DNA from: CAWICD01 sp052267165
GTDB lineage: Bacteria > Vulcanimicrobiota > Vulcanimicrobiia > Vulcanimicrobiales > Vulcanimicrobiaceae
Length of the DNA stretch: 64,000 nucleotides
Assembly: GCA_052267165.1 (NCBI GenBank)
Contig: JBKQHO010000052.1
Coordinates: forward strand, 1 to 64,000
Direction: 5' to 3'
Shown here in pieces: positions 42,536 to 50,624 of this stretch. Position 1 is the stretch's first letter. The number at the start of each line of letters is the position of its first letter. A program made the translations under genes and the position numbers. Below the pieces are notes generated by a model that saw nothing but the letters and a program-made list of their open reading frames with translations, was not told the origin of the DNA and did no database searches.

Positions 42536-42640
42536 TCAGCAGCGATGCTTGCGGTGGTAGGCGTGGCGGCTCTCGCGGATGAGCGTGTCGGCCATGTAGG
42601 CGAACAGGATTTGCTCCGCGAACTCGATCGCGAGCTTCAT
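42536..42640 (-). CDS. 34-residue protein coupled to the upstream secreted-protein gene
   Basis: Start ATG overlaps the TGA of the 168-residue gene (ATGA at 42640-42637), a pattern used repeatedly for real genes in this window. It encodes MKLAIEFAEQILFAYMADTL, an amphipathic helix, and a basic His/Arg tail ending in Cys before TGA. The same frame stays open beyond that TGA for 28 codons (ending KDVCTKK, TAA), so a nonsense mutation in a longer gene is possible. No ribosome binding site beyond coupling. Confidence 0.38.
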   Translation of the reverse strand: MKLAIEFAEQILFAYMADTLIRESRHAYHRKHRC

Positions 42641-43143
42641 GGCATGCTCGGCGGGACGTCGCCGACGTCCTCGTTGCTGTGCACGAAGGCGCCCGAGGCG
42701 GCGTAGAGATGCTCGGAGCTTTCGGTCACGAACTGTCCCAGCGCGACGTCGCCGGTCTTTTGCGCGAGCGTCACCATCCGGTCGAGCACGGCGTAACAGC
42801 GCTCGTAGTGCCGCTTGGCGATGTCGGGCTGCTCGTCTTTCAAGTAGTTCACGGTGATCCCAAGCTCGGATTTGTACCAGCCCACCAGGTCCGAACGCAC
42901 TTGCACTTCGTCCTTGTCTCGTGCGGCGCAGCGTTCGAAGCGGTCCGCGAAGGTCGAGAAGGTGGAAAGGTCATCCGGCGCATGGGTATTCCAGTCCCGC
43001 GCGACGGCGGCGAAGCAGCCCGCCGGATGGCGGTTCTGCAACGAGTCCGCGCCGGCCGGAGCGGCGCAGCTCAGCAACGCCGCGAGCGAAGCGCTTGCAA
43101 AAGCGCTCGCCGGAAACAGAGTTCTTAACACAGTCTTGTTCAT
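42637..43143 (-). CDS. secreted hypothetical protein
   Basis: A 168-residue protein with a signal peptide (LFPASAFASASLAALLSCAAPAGA). The mature part is predicted helical with Cys pairs (HPAGCFAAV, FERCAARD, YERCYAVLDRM) that may form disulfides. No family recognised. The 3' end overlaps a 34-codon frame. The 216 bases upstream, to the PanE-like pseudogene, hold no gene. Confidence 0.65.
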   Translation of the reverse strand: MNKTVLRTLFPASAFASASLAALLSCAAPAGADSLQNRHPAGCFAAVARDWNTHAPDDLSTFSTFADRFERCAARDKDEVQVRSDLVGWYKSELGITVNYLKDEQPDIAKRHYERCYAVLDRMVTLAQKTGDVALGQFVTESSEHLYAASGAFVHSNEDVGDVPPSMP

Positions 43144-43359
43144 TGACAGTACTCGAATGTAAAAGCGAGGCGGCGGCCGCGCGAACGTAAGTGAGTTAAA
43201 CGTAGTCTACTTGCTGGCGCGTCGCGGCGCGTCAGACAGGTGGTTAAGAAGGAGAGCTCCGCTTGCGTCGCACCGCTGACTTTCGCTCCGCGCGCTCCCC
43301 GGCTCGCGCGCAAGCCGTTTTCATCGAAGCGATCTGCGACGTTAGCGGCAGTCGCGACG

Positions 43360-44282
43360 TTAGTTGCCGGCAGCCCGTGCGATGGCGGCGCAGCAGAGCC
43401 GCAAGTACGGCGCCTCGCGCTGGCCCAGCAAGGCCAGCACGTCGTCGGCGACGGCCGCGGCTTCGCTCGCGCTGCGCCGCGCGTGGCGCGCGAAATAGTA
43501 GTCGCCGCGCGCCGACGTGAAGAGCTCGCGCCAGTACGTGCGGGCGAACGCGAGCGGCAGCGTGCGAAAGATCGCGTTCATCTCCGGCGTCGGCGGCCCG
43601 ACGCGGCGCGCGTCGAGCGCTGCCCAGCCTTCGCGAACCGCGAGGATGAGCGTCTCCACGAGCGTCGCATCGCCGCCGAGCCGGCGCGCGTCGGCGCCTG
43701 CGAGATAGAGCGCGCCGAAGACGGCGCTCAGGAACACGGCGTTGCGGCGCAGCCACGACTCCATGTCGTGCACCGCGCTGTAGCGCAAGTCGGCGTGGCG
43801 CAGCAGGTTGCAAACGTCGCGCGCGGTGCCGTCCAGCGCGGTCGGCCGCTGCGCGATCTCGACATAGCGGATCGTGCCGTTCTCCGGCGTTCCGGCGAAC
43901 CCGGGAAAGGCTTGCACGACGCGCTCGCGTCCCAACGCTGCGAAGAGCGCTTGCGAGTCGCCCACGTGACTTCCCATGATCAGAAAGCGTGCGACCCAGG
44001 ATGCGCGGGTGAGCTCGGGCAGCGCTGCTTCGAGCTGTTCTCGGCGCACGGTGACCAAGCAGAGATCGGCGTGCATCTGCGGGCGCAGCCCTTCGCTGAC
44101 GGGCAGCCTCAAGCGCTCGACCTGTGGGCGGCGGTCCAACGCCGCTTCGAGGACCGCGCCGTGGGCTCGCAATTCCGCCGCGCGCGCGCCGCGAGCGACG
44201 AGGCTGACGGGTGGCCGGCGCGAGCGAACCGGACGCCGTAGAGCGTCCCCTGGACGCCCGCGCCGAAAACCACGATGTTCAC
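43360..44282 (-). pseudogene. ketopantoate reductase-like (ApbA/PanE) gene, frameshifted
   Basis: The 5' part from GTG 44282 encodes a Rossmann start VNIVVFGAGVQGTLYGVRF, ending at AGHP. The 3' part in another frame continues VSLVARGARAAELRAHGAVL and gives the rest of an ApbA/PanE-like reductase (about 290 residues in all). The switch occurs near 44206-44212 in a short C/G run, and inserting one base there restores GHPVSLVARG exactly. So a one-base deletion, or a sequencing error in the run, splits the gene. An alternative is expression only of the 270-residue 3' part from TTG 44172, which would lack the NADPH-binding Gly motif. Confidence 0.75.
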
Positions 44283-44339
44283 CGGCGCCGGTTTCAAGGC
44301 CGGCAGAGGCTTGCCTCTCTTTGCGCGAAACCTCCGCCT

Positions 44340-44819
44340 ATGGCCGAGATTAACGATCGAGTTCTGGTCGAATGTCCTTTGGAGCAAGCGGCGGACTTGC
44401 TCGCGGCCCGGTTCGCCCGGGCCGGCGGAGCCGTGGTGACGCTCCAAGTTCCGCTGGCCGACGTCGCCGTGGCGCGTGAGATAGTGGTGACCTTCTCGCC
44501 TCATCCCGAGCGCTCGCGCTATCAAGTAATGAACGTGACCTGGGCTCCCAAAGGCGGTGGGCCGTATCCTTCGTTTGCGGGGACGCTGACCTTCGAACCG
44601 GCGGCCGCGCAGACCAACCTTGCGCTCGACGGCAATTACGAGCCGCCGGGAGGCGTCGCGGGCAAAGCTTTCGACGCGATCGTCGGGCGGCGCATCGCCG
44701 CTGCTGGCGTGCGCGCCCTGCTGGAAGCGATGAAAGTCGACCTTGAGGCGGAGTATCGCGACGAACGGGAACGGACCGCGCAAGCGACCCGCCCGAGCTA
44801 CCTCACGACCTACGAGTAG
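44340..44819 (+). CDS. hypothetical protein, possible SRPBCC-like fold
   Basis: A 159-residue soluble protein. Alternating strands (NDRVLVECPLEQAADLLAARF, AREIVVTFSP, YQVMNVTWAP, FAGTLTFEP, TNLALDGNYEPPGG) followed by a long C-terminal helix fit a START/SRPBCC helix-grip fold that binds hydrophobic ligands. No catalytic motif is visible. The assignment is from pattern only. The gene is divergent from the PanE-like pseudogene and 90 bases ahead of a beta-propeller-like gene. Confidence 0.62.
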   Translation: MAEINDRVLVECPLEQAADLLAARFARAGGAVVTLQVPLADVAVAREIVVTFSPHPERSRYQVMNVTWAPKGGGPYPSFAGTLTFEPAAAQTNLALDGNYEPPGGVAGKAFDAIVGRRIAAAGVRALLEAMKVDLEAEYRDERERTAQATRPSYLTTYE

Positions 44820-44909
44820 GCAAGCTCCGCACAGATAGGCGCTCCGAAAAGCGGCGCTCTGAGGTCGACGCGGAGGAACCCGGTCGCTCCCCGTACGAAG
44901 CGGTCCCGC

Positions 44910-45566
44910 ATGGAAGACGTGCACGAAGTCTTACGTTTACCCTCCCCCGCGCCGCGTCCGCAGGCGCTGGCCTTCGACGGCGCGCGCTTGTGGATGGGCT
45001 CGATCGAGACCGAGCGGCTGTACGCAATCGACCCGCGAACGTGGACGGTTGGTGAAGAAGTCCAGGCGCCGGGTAAACCCTGGGGCATGACGGTCGTCGG
45101 CGAGGAACTGCGCGTCATTTGCGGCGAGAGCGACGAGGATCACCGTCTCATCCGGCGCTTCATTCCCGGTCACGGCTTTCGTTCCAAGTTCGCGATCCCG
45201 TGTCCCGACGACACGGGTTCGCAACTCGGCTACGACGGCGACCGGCTGTACGTCAGCCAGTGGTACCACCACAAGATCCTCTCGCTCGACGAGCGCGGCC
45301 AGGTCGGTACGGTCATCGACGTGCCGCACGGGATCTGCGGTCAGGTCATCGTGGAAGGGCGCTTCTACCTGATCACGACCGACGACGAGGAGACCGACGA
45401 GTACTGGTTGACGCGCGTCGACGCTCGTGAGGGAACGCCGCGCGTCGAGGACGTCGCGCGCATCGGCTTCAAAGCGCGGGCGCTGGCTTTCGACGGCGAA
45501 CGTTTCTGGACCAATCATCGCGAGGCCGACCAAATCGTCGCGTTCCTGCGTCCGCAAGCCAATTAA
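44910..45566 (+). CDS. beta-propeller-like protein (glutamine cyclotransferase/SMP-30-like)
   Basis: A 218-residue protein made of repeated four-strand blade motifs: QALAFDGARLWMGSIETERLYAIDP, GQLGYDGDRLYV-type segments, and ARALAFDGERFWTNHREADQIVAF. The pattern AFDG.rlW....et..ly.iDp resembles the propeller of glutaminyl cyclotransferase-like and SMP-30-like proteins. No signal peptide is seen, and the active-site acids of either family cannot be assigned. Function is uncertain. A short acidic-protein gene follows after 26 bases. Confidence 0.65.
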   Translation: MEDVHEVLRLPSPAPRPQALAFDGARLWMGSIETERLYAIDPRTWTVGEEVQAPGKPWGMTVVGEELRVICGESDEDHRLIRRFIPGHGFRSKFAIPCPDDTGSQLGYDGDRLYVSQWYHHKILSLDERGQVGTVIDVPHGICGQVIVEGRFYLITTDDEETDEYWLTRVDAREGTPRVEDVARIGFKARALAFDGERFWTNHREADQIVAFLRPQAN

Positions 45567-45592
45567 GCATCGTTCGGAATGGAGTCTCCCGC

Positions 45593-45796
45593 ATGAACGA
45601 ACAGCAGAATCCCGACCCGCTCGAGCAGCTCGTCGAGGAGAAGGTCAGCGAGTTTCAGCAGAACTTTCATATTCCCGATGACGCGGCGCGCGCCGCGGCT
45701 GAGGACTCGGCCTACCACACCGTGCCGTCGCCGTCCGCCGAGGCCGTCGAGCTCGAGCGCATCAAGCGCGCGCAAGATCTCCTCGGCGAGCCGTAA
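45593..45796 (+). CDS. small acidic hypothetical protein
   Basis: A 67-residue acidic protein (MNEQQNPDPLEQLVEEKVSE, then IPDDAARAAAEDSAYH), predicted helical and soluble. GGAG lies ten bases before the ATG. It lies in a string with the propeller-like gene upstream and a second tiny acidic gene 12 bases downstream. Family not recognised. Confidence 0.6.
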   Translation: MNEQQNPDPLEQLVEEKVSEFQQNFHIPDDAARAAAEDSAYHTVPSPSAEAVELERIKRAQDLLGEP

Positions 45797-45808
45797 GCGC
45801 GCGTTCGC

Positions 45809-45955
45809 GTGGACAAGAAGCATAAGGGCAAGCCGCCCGAGGACGACGAGACGGCGCGCGACGAGGCGATCATGAGCGCCGACGATACGGGCATGGTTCG
45901 CAACGAAGCGCTGATCGTGCACGTCGAAGAGAACGAGCAGCTCGAAGATCGCTAA
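45809..45955 (+). CDS. 48-residue acidic protein
   Basis: Starts with GTG 12 bases after the preceding small gene and encodes a charged peptide (VDKKHKGKPPEDDETARDEA, then ALIVHVEENEQLEDR). Codon third positions are mostly G/C as in neighbouring genes, and Glu/Asp content matches the upstream small protein. It is probably co-translated with it. Function unknown. Confidence 0.5.
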   Translation: MDKKHKGKPPEDDETARDEAIMSADDTGMVRNEALIVHVEENEQLEDR

Positions 45956-45979
45956 GCTCGCGCCCGGCCAAGCACGACG

Positions 45980-46807
45980 CTACAGCGGCGCGTCCGCTTG
46001 GTGCGCCGCGTAGGTGCGTGGGTCGAAATACCAAGCCGGCAACGACGCCGGGAAGGCGACATCGCGGAAATGGAAGTCGACGTCTTCGCCGTCGCCTGAG
46101 TAGTTGTCGCCGACCTTCCCGTGGATGTCGGTCACGATCGGGTAGCCTTGCAGCGTGGCGAGCACGACGGTGAAGGTGACCCCGTAAACGCGGTCGTGCT
46201 CGACGAAGAGCTTGTCGGTCGCGACCAGCTTGCGGAGCTCGTAGCTCTTCTTGTCGACCCAGAGCTCGCGCAGGCGATTGCGGTCAGGATCGCGCCGGGG
46301 CTCGAGTTGCAGGTGCAGGAGGTCGCCTTGCACGTCCATCCCCGACACGTCGTAGTCGAACTCGCCGGAGGTCGTCACCGTGGCGATCGTCGGCAATGTC
46401 GTCTCGAGCGGCTCCGGCGTGGGCACGAACTCGATCGGGTGCGGATGGAGCGGCGCCGGCTGGAAGAGGTCGGCGGTCGGCGGCCCGGGGTCGCGCGCTT
46501 CGTTGAATGCCGGCCGCTGGAACTCGAGCGGCCCGCGCGCCGTGTCCCGGAAGACCTTGCGGCCCAACGCTGCGCGGTCCGACGTCCTGCACCACACGTG
46601 GTACGTGTAGCTCTCGACGTAGTCCGGGAAGCCTTGGTCCGTCAGTTGCGCGCGGGTCAGCGTGTACGTGACGAACGGCGGCGGCGGACGGTGCGAGCGA
46701 AAGGTGGCGCGGATCAGGCCGAGGATACGCTGCGGCGTGAGCGCCTGTGAAGGGCTGGGGGCCGGCGCTGCGGCGACGAGCGCCCCGAGCAACAACGCTG
46801 GGAACAT
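45980..46807 (-). CDS. exported hypothetical protein
   Basis: A 275-residue secreted protein. The start at 46807 puts a signal peptide (FPALLLGALVAAAPAPS) directly at the N-terminus; an upstream ATG at 46933 would add a 42-residue Arg-rich extension. The mature part is beta-rich with repeated charged strands (LWVDKKSYELRKLVATDK, VYGVTFTVVLATLQGYPIVTDI), recalling outer membrane lipoprotein carrier or DUF-type lipid-binding folds. No family is assigned with confidence. The gene is divergent from the disrupted gene at 46.9 kb. Confidence 0.65.
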   Translation of the reverse strand: MFPALLLGALVAAAPAPSPSQALTPQRILGLIRATFRSHRPPPPFVTYTLTRAQLTDQGFPDYVESYTYHVWCRTSDRAALGRKVFRDTARGPLEFQRPAFNEARDPGPPTADLFQPAPLHPHPIEFVPTPEPLETTLPTIATVTTSGEFDYDVSGMDVQGDLLHLQLEPRRDPDRNRLRELWVDKKSYELRKLVATDKLFVEHDRVYGVTFTVVLATLQGYPIVTDIHGKVGDNYSGDGEDVDFHFRDVAFPASLPAWYFDPRTYAAHQADAPL

Positions 46808-46914
46808 CGCACGAAAGATACGGCGCCCTCGAGCGCGATTCAGCCCGCGCGCCGGCGATCCGCCGCGCGAGCGTCGCGGCAGGAGAAGGGCCCGAGCGAA
46901 GCCGATACCGCCGC

Positions 46915-47496
46915 ATGCGGCGCTTCCCGGCAATCGGGCAATCCATCCTTGCTCTGGGCGTCGCGCTCGCGGCCGCGCCGTGCCCCGCGCTCGCGGACGA
47001 CACGCCCGAGCAGGCCGCGCTGCGGACGCTCTTTACGGCGAAAGCAAGGTGCAGGCGACGGTCGACGCCTACAAAGTGCAACTCGGCAAGCTGAACTCGA
47101 TCACGCTGATCGGCGGCGATCAGGAACTCGCGTTCGCGAACGGTTCGCTATTAGCTTCGATCGTGCTCGACGCCCAAGGGAAAATAGCCGGGCTGCTCCT
47201 GCAGGACGAGGTCGACGCCGCCAATCAAGCCGCGCTCGAGCGGGTGCTGCGCGCCGCCAACGTTTCGGCCGACTGGTTCAGCCCGAACTTTCTCGCGCAG
47301 ATTCCCGTGACGCAGATCGACACGGTTCTCGCCGGCTTCCGCTCGCAGCAGGGCGCGTTCCGACGCGTCGTGGTGCGCACGGTCGTACTATTCCGTCTTC
47401 GGGAAAGGCGAGAGCCGAACGAACATCTCGCTCGACGCCGCCGGCAAGATCAACGCGCTCCTCTTCCGTCCCTTCGACCCAAAAGCCCCGAGCTGA
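46915..47496 (+). pseudogene. secreted DUF3887-like protein gene with two frameshifts
   Basis: Three frames together make one protein. From ATG 46915: signal peptide IGQSILALGVALAAAPCPALA and DDTPEQAALRTLFT. From about 47035 in the next frame: YGESKVQATVDAYKVQLGKL through FLAQIPVTQIDTVLAGFRSQ. From about 47380 in the third: SYYSVFGKGESRTNISLDA to FRPFDPKAPS and TGA at 47494. The pattern resembles the domain found before beta-lactamase-like serine hydrolases, but no hydrolase domain follows. Two indels suggest decay, not a single sequencing error. Confidence 0.7.
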
Positions 47497-47657
47497 GCGC
47501 CGGTGCGTCGACGTTCCGTGGAGGCTAGAGCCGCCGAGGGCGCTAAGCCTGCTCGGCGATTCGAGTCGCGGTCGAGGACTTCGCCGGCCGCTCTTGAAGC
47601 TGGAGCCTAATCTCCGGCATCTCGAACGCCGGCTGACGAGCGGAGGTCGCGTTCGTC

Positions 47658-48860
47658 GTGTTGTCCCCTACGAATAAGACGGTACGGGCGCTGGTGGGTT
47701 GCGCCCTCATCTGCGTGCTTGCAGCCGGCGTCGAGCGTCCGGCCTGGCCGAACGCGCTCTCGTCGGTCCGCGCGCATCAAGAGCGGCTCGACCAGATCCG
47801 CTCCAAGCTCCACGAGAAGCAGGTGGAACTGCAGCAAGCGGCCGCGACCGCCCAAGATTTGCACGCGCAGCTTTCCGAGACGCGCTCCTCGATCGCCGCG
47901 GCCGATCGCGAGCTCGACGCCCTCGAGGCACGCGTTGCGACGAGCCGCCGGCGCCTCGCCTGGGAGCGCGTGCAGCTCGCCGCAGCCGAAGCCTCCGCCC
48001 AGCGTCACGAAGACGCCTACCGCCGCCGGATCGTCCAGATCTACGAGCACGGCGACCTCTCGTACCTCGAGTTTCTGCTCCAGTCGCGCACGTTCTCAGA
48101 ATTCGCGGAGCGCTTCGAGGATCTGCGCCTGCTCATCGCCGCGGATCAGCGGACGGTCGTCGAGCGCCAGCGCGCGCAGCGAGCGCTCGCGCGGCGTGAG
48201 GCCGACGTCGAGCGGACGACGGAATCGCTCGAGTCCGATCTCGCGGCGGAACAGCAAACCCGGACGCGGCTGGACGCGCTCGCGTCGGAGCGCGCAAACC
48301 TGGTAGCGGTCGCCGACCGTCAGAAAGCATCGGTGGCCCAAGCGGTCCAGTCGCTCGACGATCTCTCGGAAAGCGAGGAGCGCGCGCTCGAGGCCGCCAT
48401 CGCCGAGCGCCAGCGCGAGCTCGAAGCGGAGCGCACCGCGGCGGGTGGCTCGCCGGCGGCGCCGGCCCACGGCAGCGGCCAATTCATCTGGCCAATCCAC
48501 GGCCCGATCACCTCGCCCTTCGGCTACCGCACGAACCCCTTCGGCGGCGCCCCCGACTTCCACCCGGGTCTCGACATCGCCGCGGATATGGGCACGCCGA
48601 TCCTGGCAGCCGACTCGGGCCGCGTCATCATCGCCGGCTGGGTCAGCGGGTACGGCAACTACATCTCGATCGACCACGGCGGCGGCATATCGACCGGTTA
48701 CGGTCACTGCTCGCGCATCGACGTGAGCATCGGCCAAGACGTGCAGCGCGGTCAAGTCATCGGCGCCGTCGGCTCGACAGGGCACTCGACGGGCCCGCAC
48801 GTGCACTTCGAAGTTCGCGTCAACGGCCGTCCCGTCGATCCCGCCCCGCGACTTCCCTGA
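47658..48860 (+). CDS. M23 peptidase/murein hydrolase activator (EnvC-like)
   Basis: A 400-residue exported protein. An N-terminal hydrophobic segment precedes a long coiled coil (about 38-260, with HQERLDQIRSKLHEKQVELQ and the hinge IYEHGDLSYLEFLLQSRTFS), then a C-terminal LytM/M23 domain. The zinc site appears complete (HPGLD for the His and Asp, HVHFE for the HxH), so it may be an active endopeptidase, not only an activator like E. coli EnvC. It starts with GTG. Expected role: periplasmic peptidoglycan remodelling at division. It is convergent with the phn operon and overlaps its last gene by 41 bases. Confidence 0.92.
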   Translation: MLSPTNKTVRALVGCALICVLAAGVERPAWPNALSSVRAHQERLDQIRSKLHEKQVELQQAAATAQDLHAQLSETRSSIAAADRELDALEARVATSRRRLAWERVQLAAAEASAQRHEDAYRRRIVQIYEHGDLSYLEFLLQSRTFSEFAERFEDLRLLIAADQRTVVERQRAQRALARREADVERTTESLESDLAAEQQTRTRLDALASERANLVAVADRQKASVAQAVQSLDDLSESEERALEAAIAERQRELEAERTAAGGSPAAPAHGSGQFIWPIHGPITSPFGYRTNPFGGAPDFHPGLDIAADMGTPILAADSGRVIIAGWVSGYGNYISIDHGGGISTGYGHCSRIDVSIGQDVQRGQVIGAVGSTGHSTGPHVHFEVRVNGRPVDPAPRLP

Positions 48861-50094
48861 CGTTCGGTTCCGCCTCGAGCAGTTCGTTCGCAAGGCTTCG
48901 ATCGGCGGCTGCGACGACGTCGTAGGTGAGACGCGGATCGGGTACGAGCCGCGGCGTGAGGCGCGCGCGATCCAAGATCGCGCCGCCCGCCTCCTCGACG
49001 ATCGCAAGCGCGCCGGCGAGATCGTGGACGTGCACGACCGCGCGATCGAGCGCGACGAACGCTCCGAGAGAGCCGTCGGCGACCCGGCAGAGATCGGTTG
49101 CGGTGCTTCCCGAAATGCGGACTCGCTCGAAATCTTCGTGCGCGTGCGGCAGCCCGACCGCGGTGCCGCGGACCGGGCTCGGCAGGCCGACGAGCGGCGT
49201 CCGGCAAGCTCCGATGCGGCGGCCGTCGGCTCGCGCGCCGCAGCCTGAGACCGCGCTCCAGCGCCGGCCCGAGACGAGCTCGCACACGAAACCCGCCAGC
49301 GCGGCGCCGTCTTGCACTAACCCGATCGCGAGCGCGTAGGGTGGGTAGCCGGCGCGAAAATTCCGGCTGCCGTCGAGCGGGTCGAGCGCGATCCACGGCT
49401 CGCCCTCCTGCGGGCCTCGGCCGATCGCTCCCGACTCCTCGCTCACGATCGGAACGCCGAGCGTTTCGAGCGCGGCGACCGCGGCCCGCTCGGCGGCCGC
49501 GTCCGCCGCCTCGGTCGGCAGACCGTCGGCGCCCAGGCCGACGGCCTCGGCGCGTTCGAAATCCTCGAGGGCGGCCGCGACCGCCGAAGCGGCCAGCGCC
49601 GCGGCGTCGAGGAAGCGCACTTCGAGCGGCGCCGAACCGCGCGCCTTGACCGTGCGCCGAAAGCGGGCTGCCGGCCGGCGTTCCACGTAGCCCGAGCTGC
49701 GATAGAACGCGTGCGTCGCCCCACGCCATTGCGAGCTTTCGACCTCGATGCGCGTGCAGCCGAGCTCGCGCGCGGCGTCGTCGACCGCGGCGAGCAGCGC
49801 GCGCCCGATTCCGTGCCCGCGCAATTCGGGCCCGACCGCGAGCGCGCCGAGCCAGGCCTCGGTGCAGTCGCCGAGCGTCGTCGTGCGCCGGTGCACCTCG
49901 GCGAAACCGACGACGTGCTCGTCGCATTCGGCCACCAGCACGCGCACGTCGCTGCGCCGCAGCAACGCCGCCAACCGGCGCATCGGTGCGACGTGCGCTT
50001 GGAGGTCTTCGTGTCCGCCCATCGCAAGCGCGAGCTCGAGGATCGCGCTGCGGTCGTTCCACACCGCCGGCCGCAGTGCGAGCGATTTCAGCAT
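48820..50094 (-). CDS. fusion of GNAT acetyltransferase and inositol monophosphatase-family domains
   Basis: A 424-residue two-domain protein, last gene of the phn operon. Residues 1-155 are a GNAT domain with the acetyl-CoA loop LAVGPELRGHGIGRALL (85-101). Residues 160-415 are an IMPase-fold phosphatase with metal motifs E219/E220 (SEES), DPLDGSRNF (238-246) and HDLAGALAIVEEAGG. The start overlaps the stop of the HD gene by seven bases. PhnO-type GNATs acetylate aminoalkylphosphonates in many phn operons; the phosphatase domain could process a ribose phosphate intermediate, since phnN and phnP are absent. Both roles are inferred from context. Confidence 0.88.
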   Translation of the reverse strand: MLKSLALRPAVWNDRSAILELALAMGGHEDLQAHVAPMRRLAALLRRSDVRVLVAECDEHVVGFAEVHRRTTTLGDCTEAWLGALAVGPELRGHGIGRALLAAVDDAARELGCTRIEVESSQWRGATHAFYRSSGYVERRPAARFRRTVKARGSAPLEVRFLDAAALAASAVAAALEDFERAEAVGLGADGLPTEAADAAAERAAVAALETLGVPIVSEESGAIGRGPQEGEPWIALDPLDGSRNFRAGYPPYALAIGLVQDGAALAGFVCELVSGRRWSAVSGCGARADGRRIGACRTPLVGLPSPVRGTAVGLPHAHEDFERVRISGSTATDLCRVADGSLGAFVALDRAVVHVHDLAGALAIVEEAGGAILDRARLTPRLVPDPRLTYDVVAAADRSLANELLEAEPNVREVAGRDRRDGR

Positions 50095-50624
50095 CGGTCG
50101 GAGCGAAGGCGCGAATAGAGCGCGACGATCTCCGCGACGCTCGGAGCGGACGCGCCGGGGACTTTGGCCGCGTCGTCGTAGCGGCGCAGCGCGAGCATCT
50201 CCTCGCAGAGGCGGTCCGCTTCGAAAGCGGCACGCTGCGCGGCCGACATCGGGCCGCCCTGGACCGCAAGCGATGCGACGGACGCGGGACTGAGCGCGTA
50301 GTCCAGATCCGCGGCGAGATAGCGTTTGGCGGTGACGTGGCCGCCGACGAGCGCTCCCGCTCGCGCGCCGATCAAGGCGCCGACGACGCGCGCTCCGGCG
50401 AGCTCGTGCGGCAGCCCTTCGAACGTCGCGGCGACGGCCGGCGCGCGGCCCACGTCGTGCAGCGCGCAGGCCAGGATCATATCGTCGTCCCACCCGCCGG
50501 CTCGTGCCAGACCCGCGCTTTGCAGCGCGTGCGCGCGCTGGTCGACTGCTTCGAGGCCGTACGGCAAACAGGCCAAGCTGTCCAGTAGCCGGCCAAACTC
50601 CGCCGGGCTCATGTCGAGCGTCAT
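50088..50624 (-). CDS. PhnZ-like HD-domain diiron oxygenase
   Basis: A 178-residue HD-domain protein. It keeps the six expected metal ligands of mixed-valent diiron oxygenases (PhnZ/MIOX type): H32, H56-D57 (LHDVG), H73 (LPHE), H96 (GGHVTAKRYL) and an Asp in RRYDDAAK (150-151), plus Y22/E25 and K100 at places that match PhnZ substrate residues as I recall them. Also typical are QGGPMS and LRRYDDAAK. PhnZ cleaves the C-P bond of hydroxylated 2-aminoethylphosphonate. The usual partner hydroxylase PhnY is not in the window. Start overlaps phnM (ATGA). A phosphohydrolase role for the C-P lyase product is an alternative. Confidence 0.85.
   Translation of the reverse strand: MTLDMSPAEFGRLLDSLACLPYGLEAVDQRAHALQSAGLARAGGWDDDMILACALHDVGRAPAVAATFEGLPHELAGARVVGALIGARAGALVGGHVTAKRYLAADLDYALSPASVASLAVQGGPMSAAQRAAFEADRLCEEMLALRRYDDAAKVPGASAPSVAEIVALYSRLRSDRC

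Noticed and set aside
48752..50269. 505-codon minus frame overlapping the GNAT-phosphatase gene
   Set aside because: Arg-rich shadow frame; the GNAT and IMPase motifs are all in the other frame.
50088..50624. HD protein as an ordinary (p)ppGpp or cyclic-nucleotide phosphohydrolase
   Set aside because: The extra His and Asp ligands and the GGHVTAK and QGGPMS segments fit the diiron oxygenase branch better, although hydrolase activity cannot be excluded by sequence.
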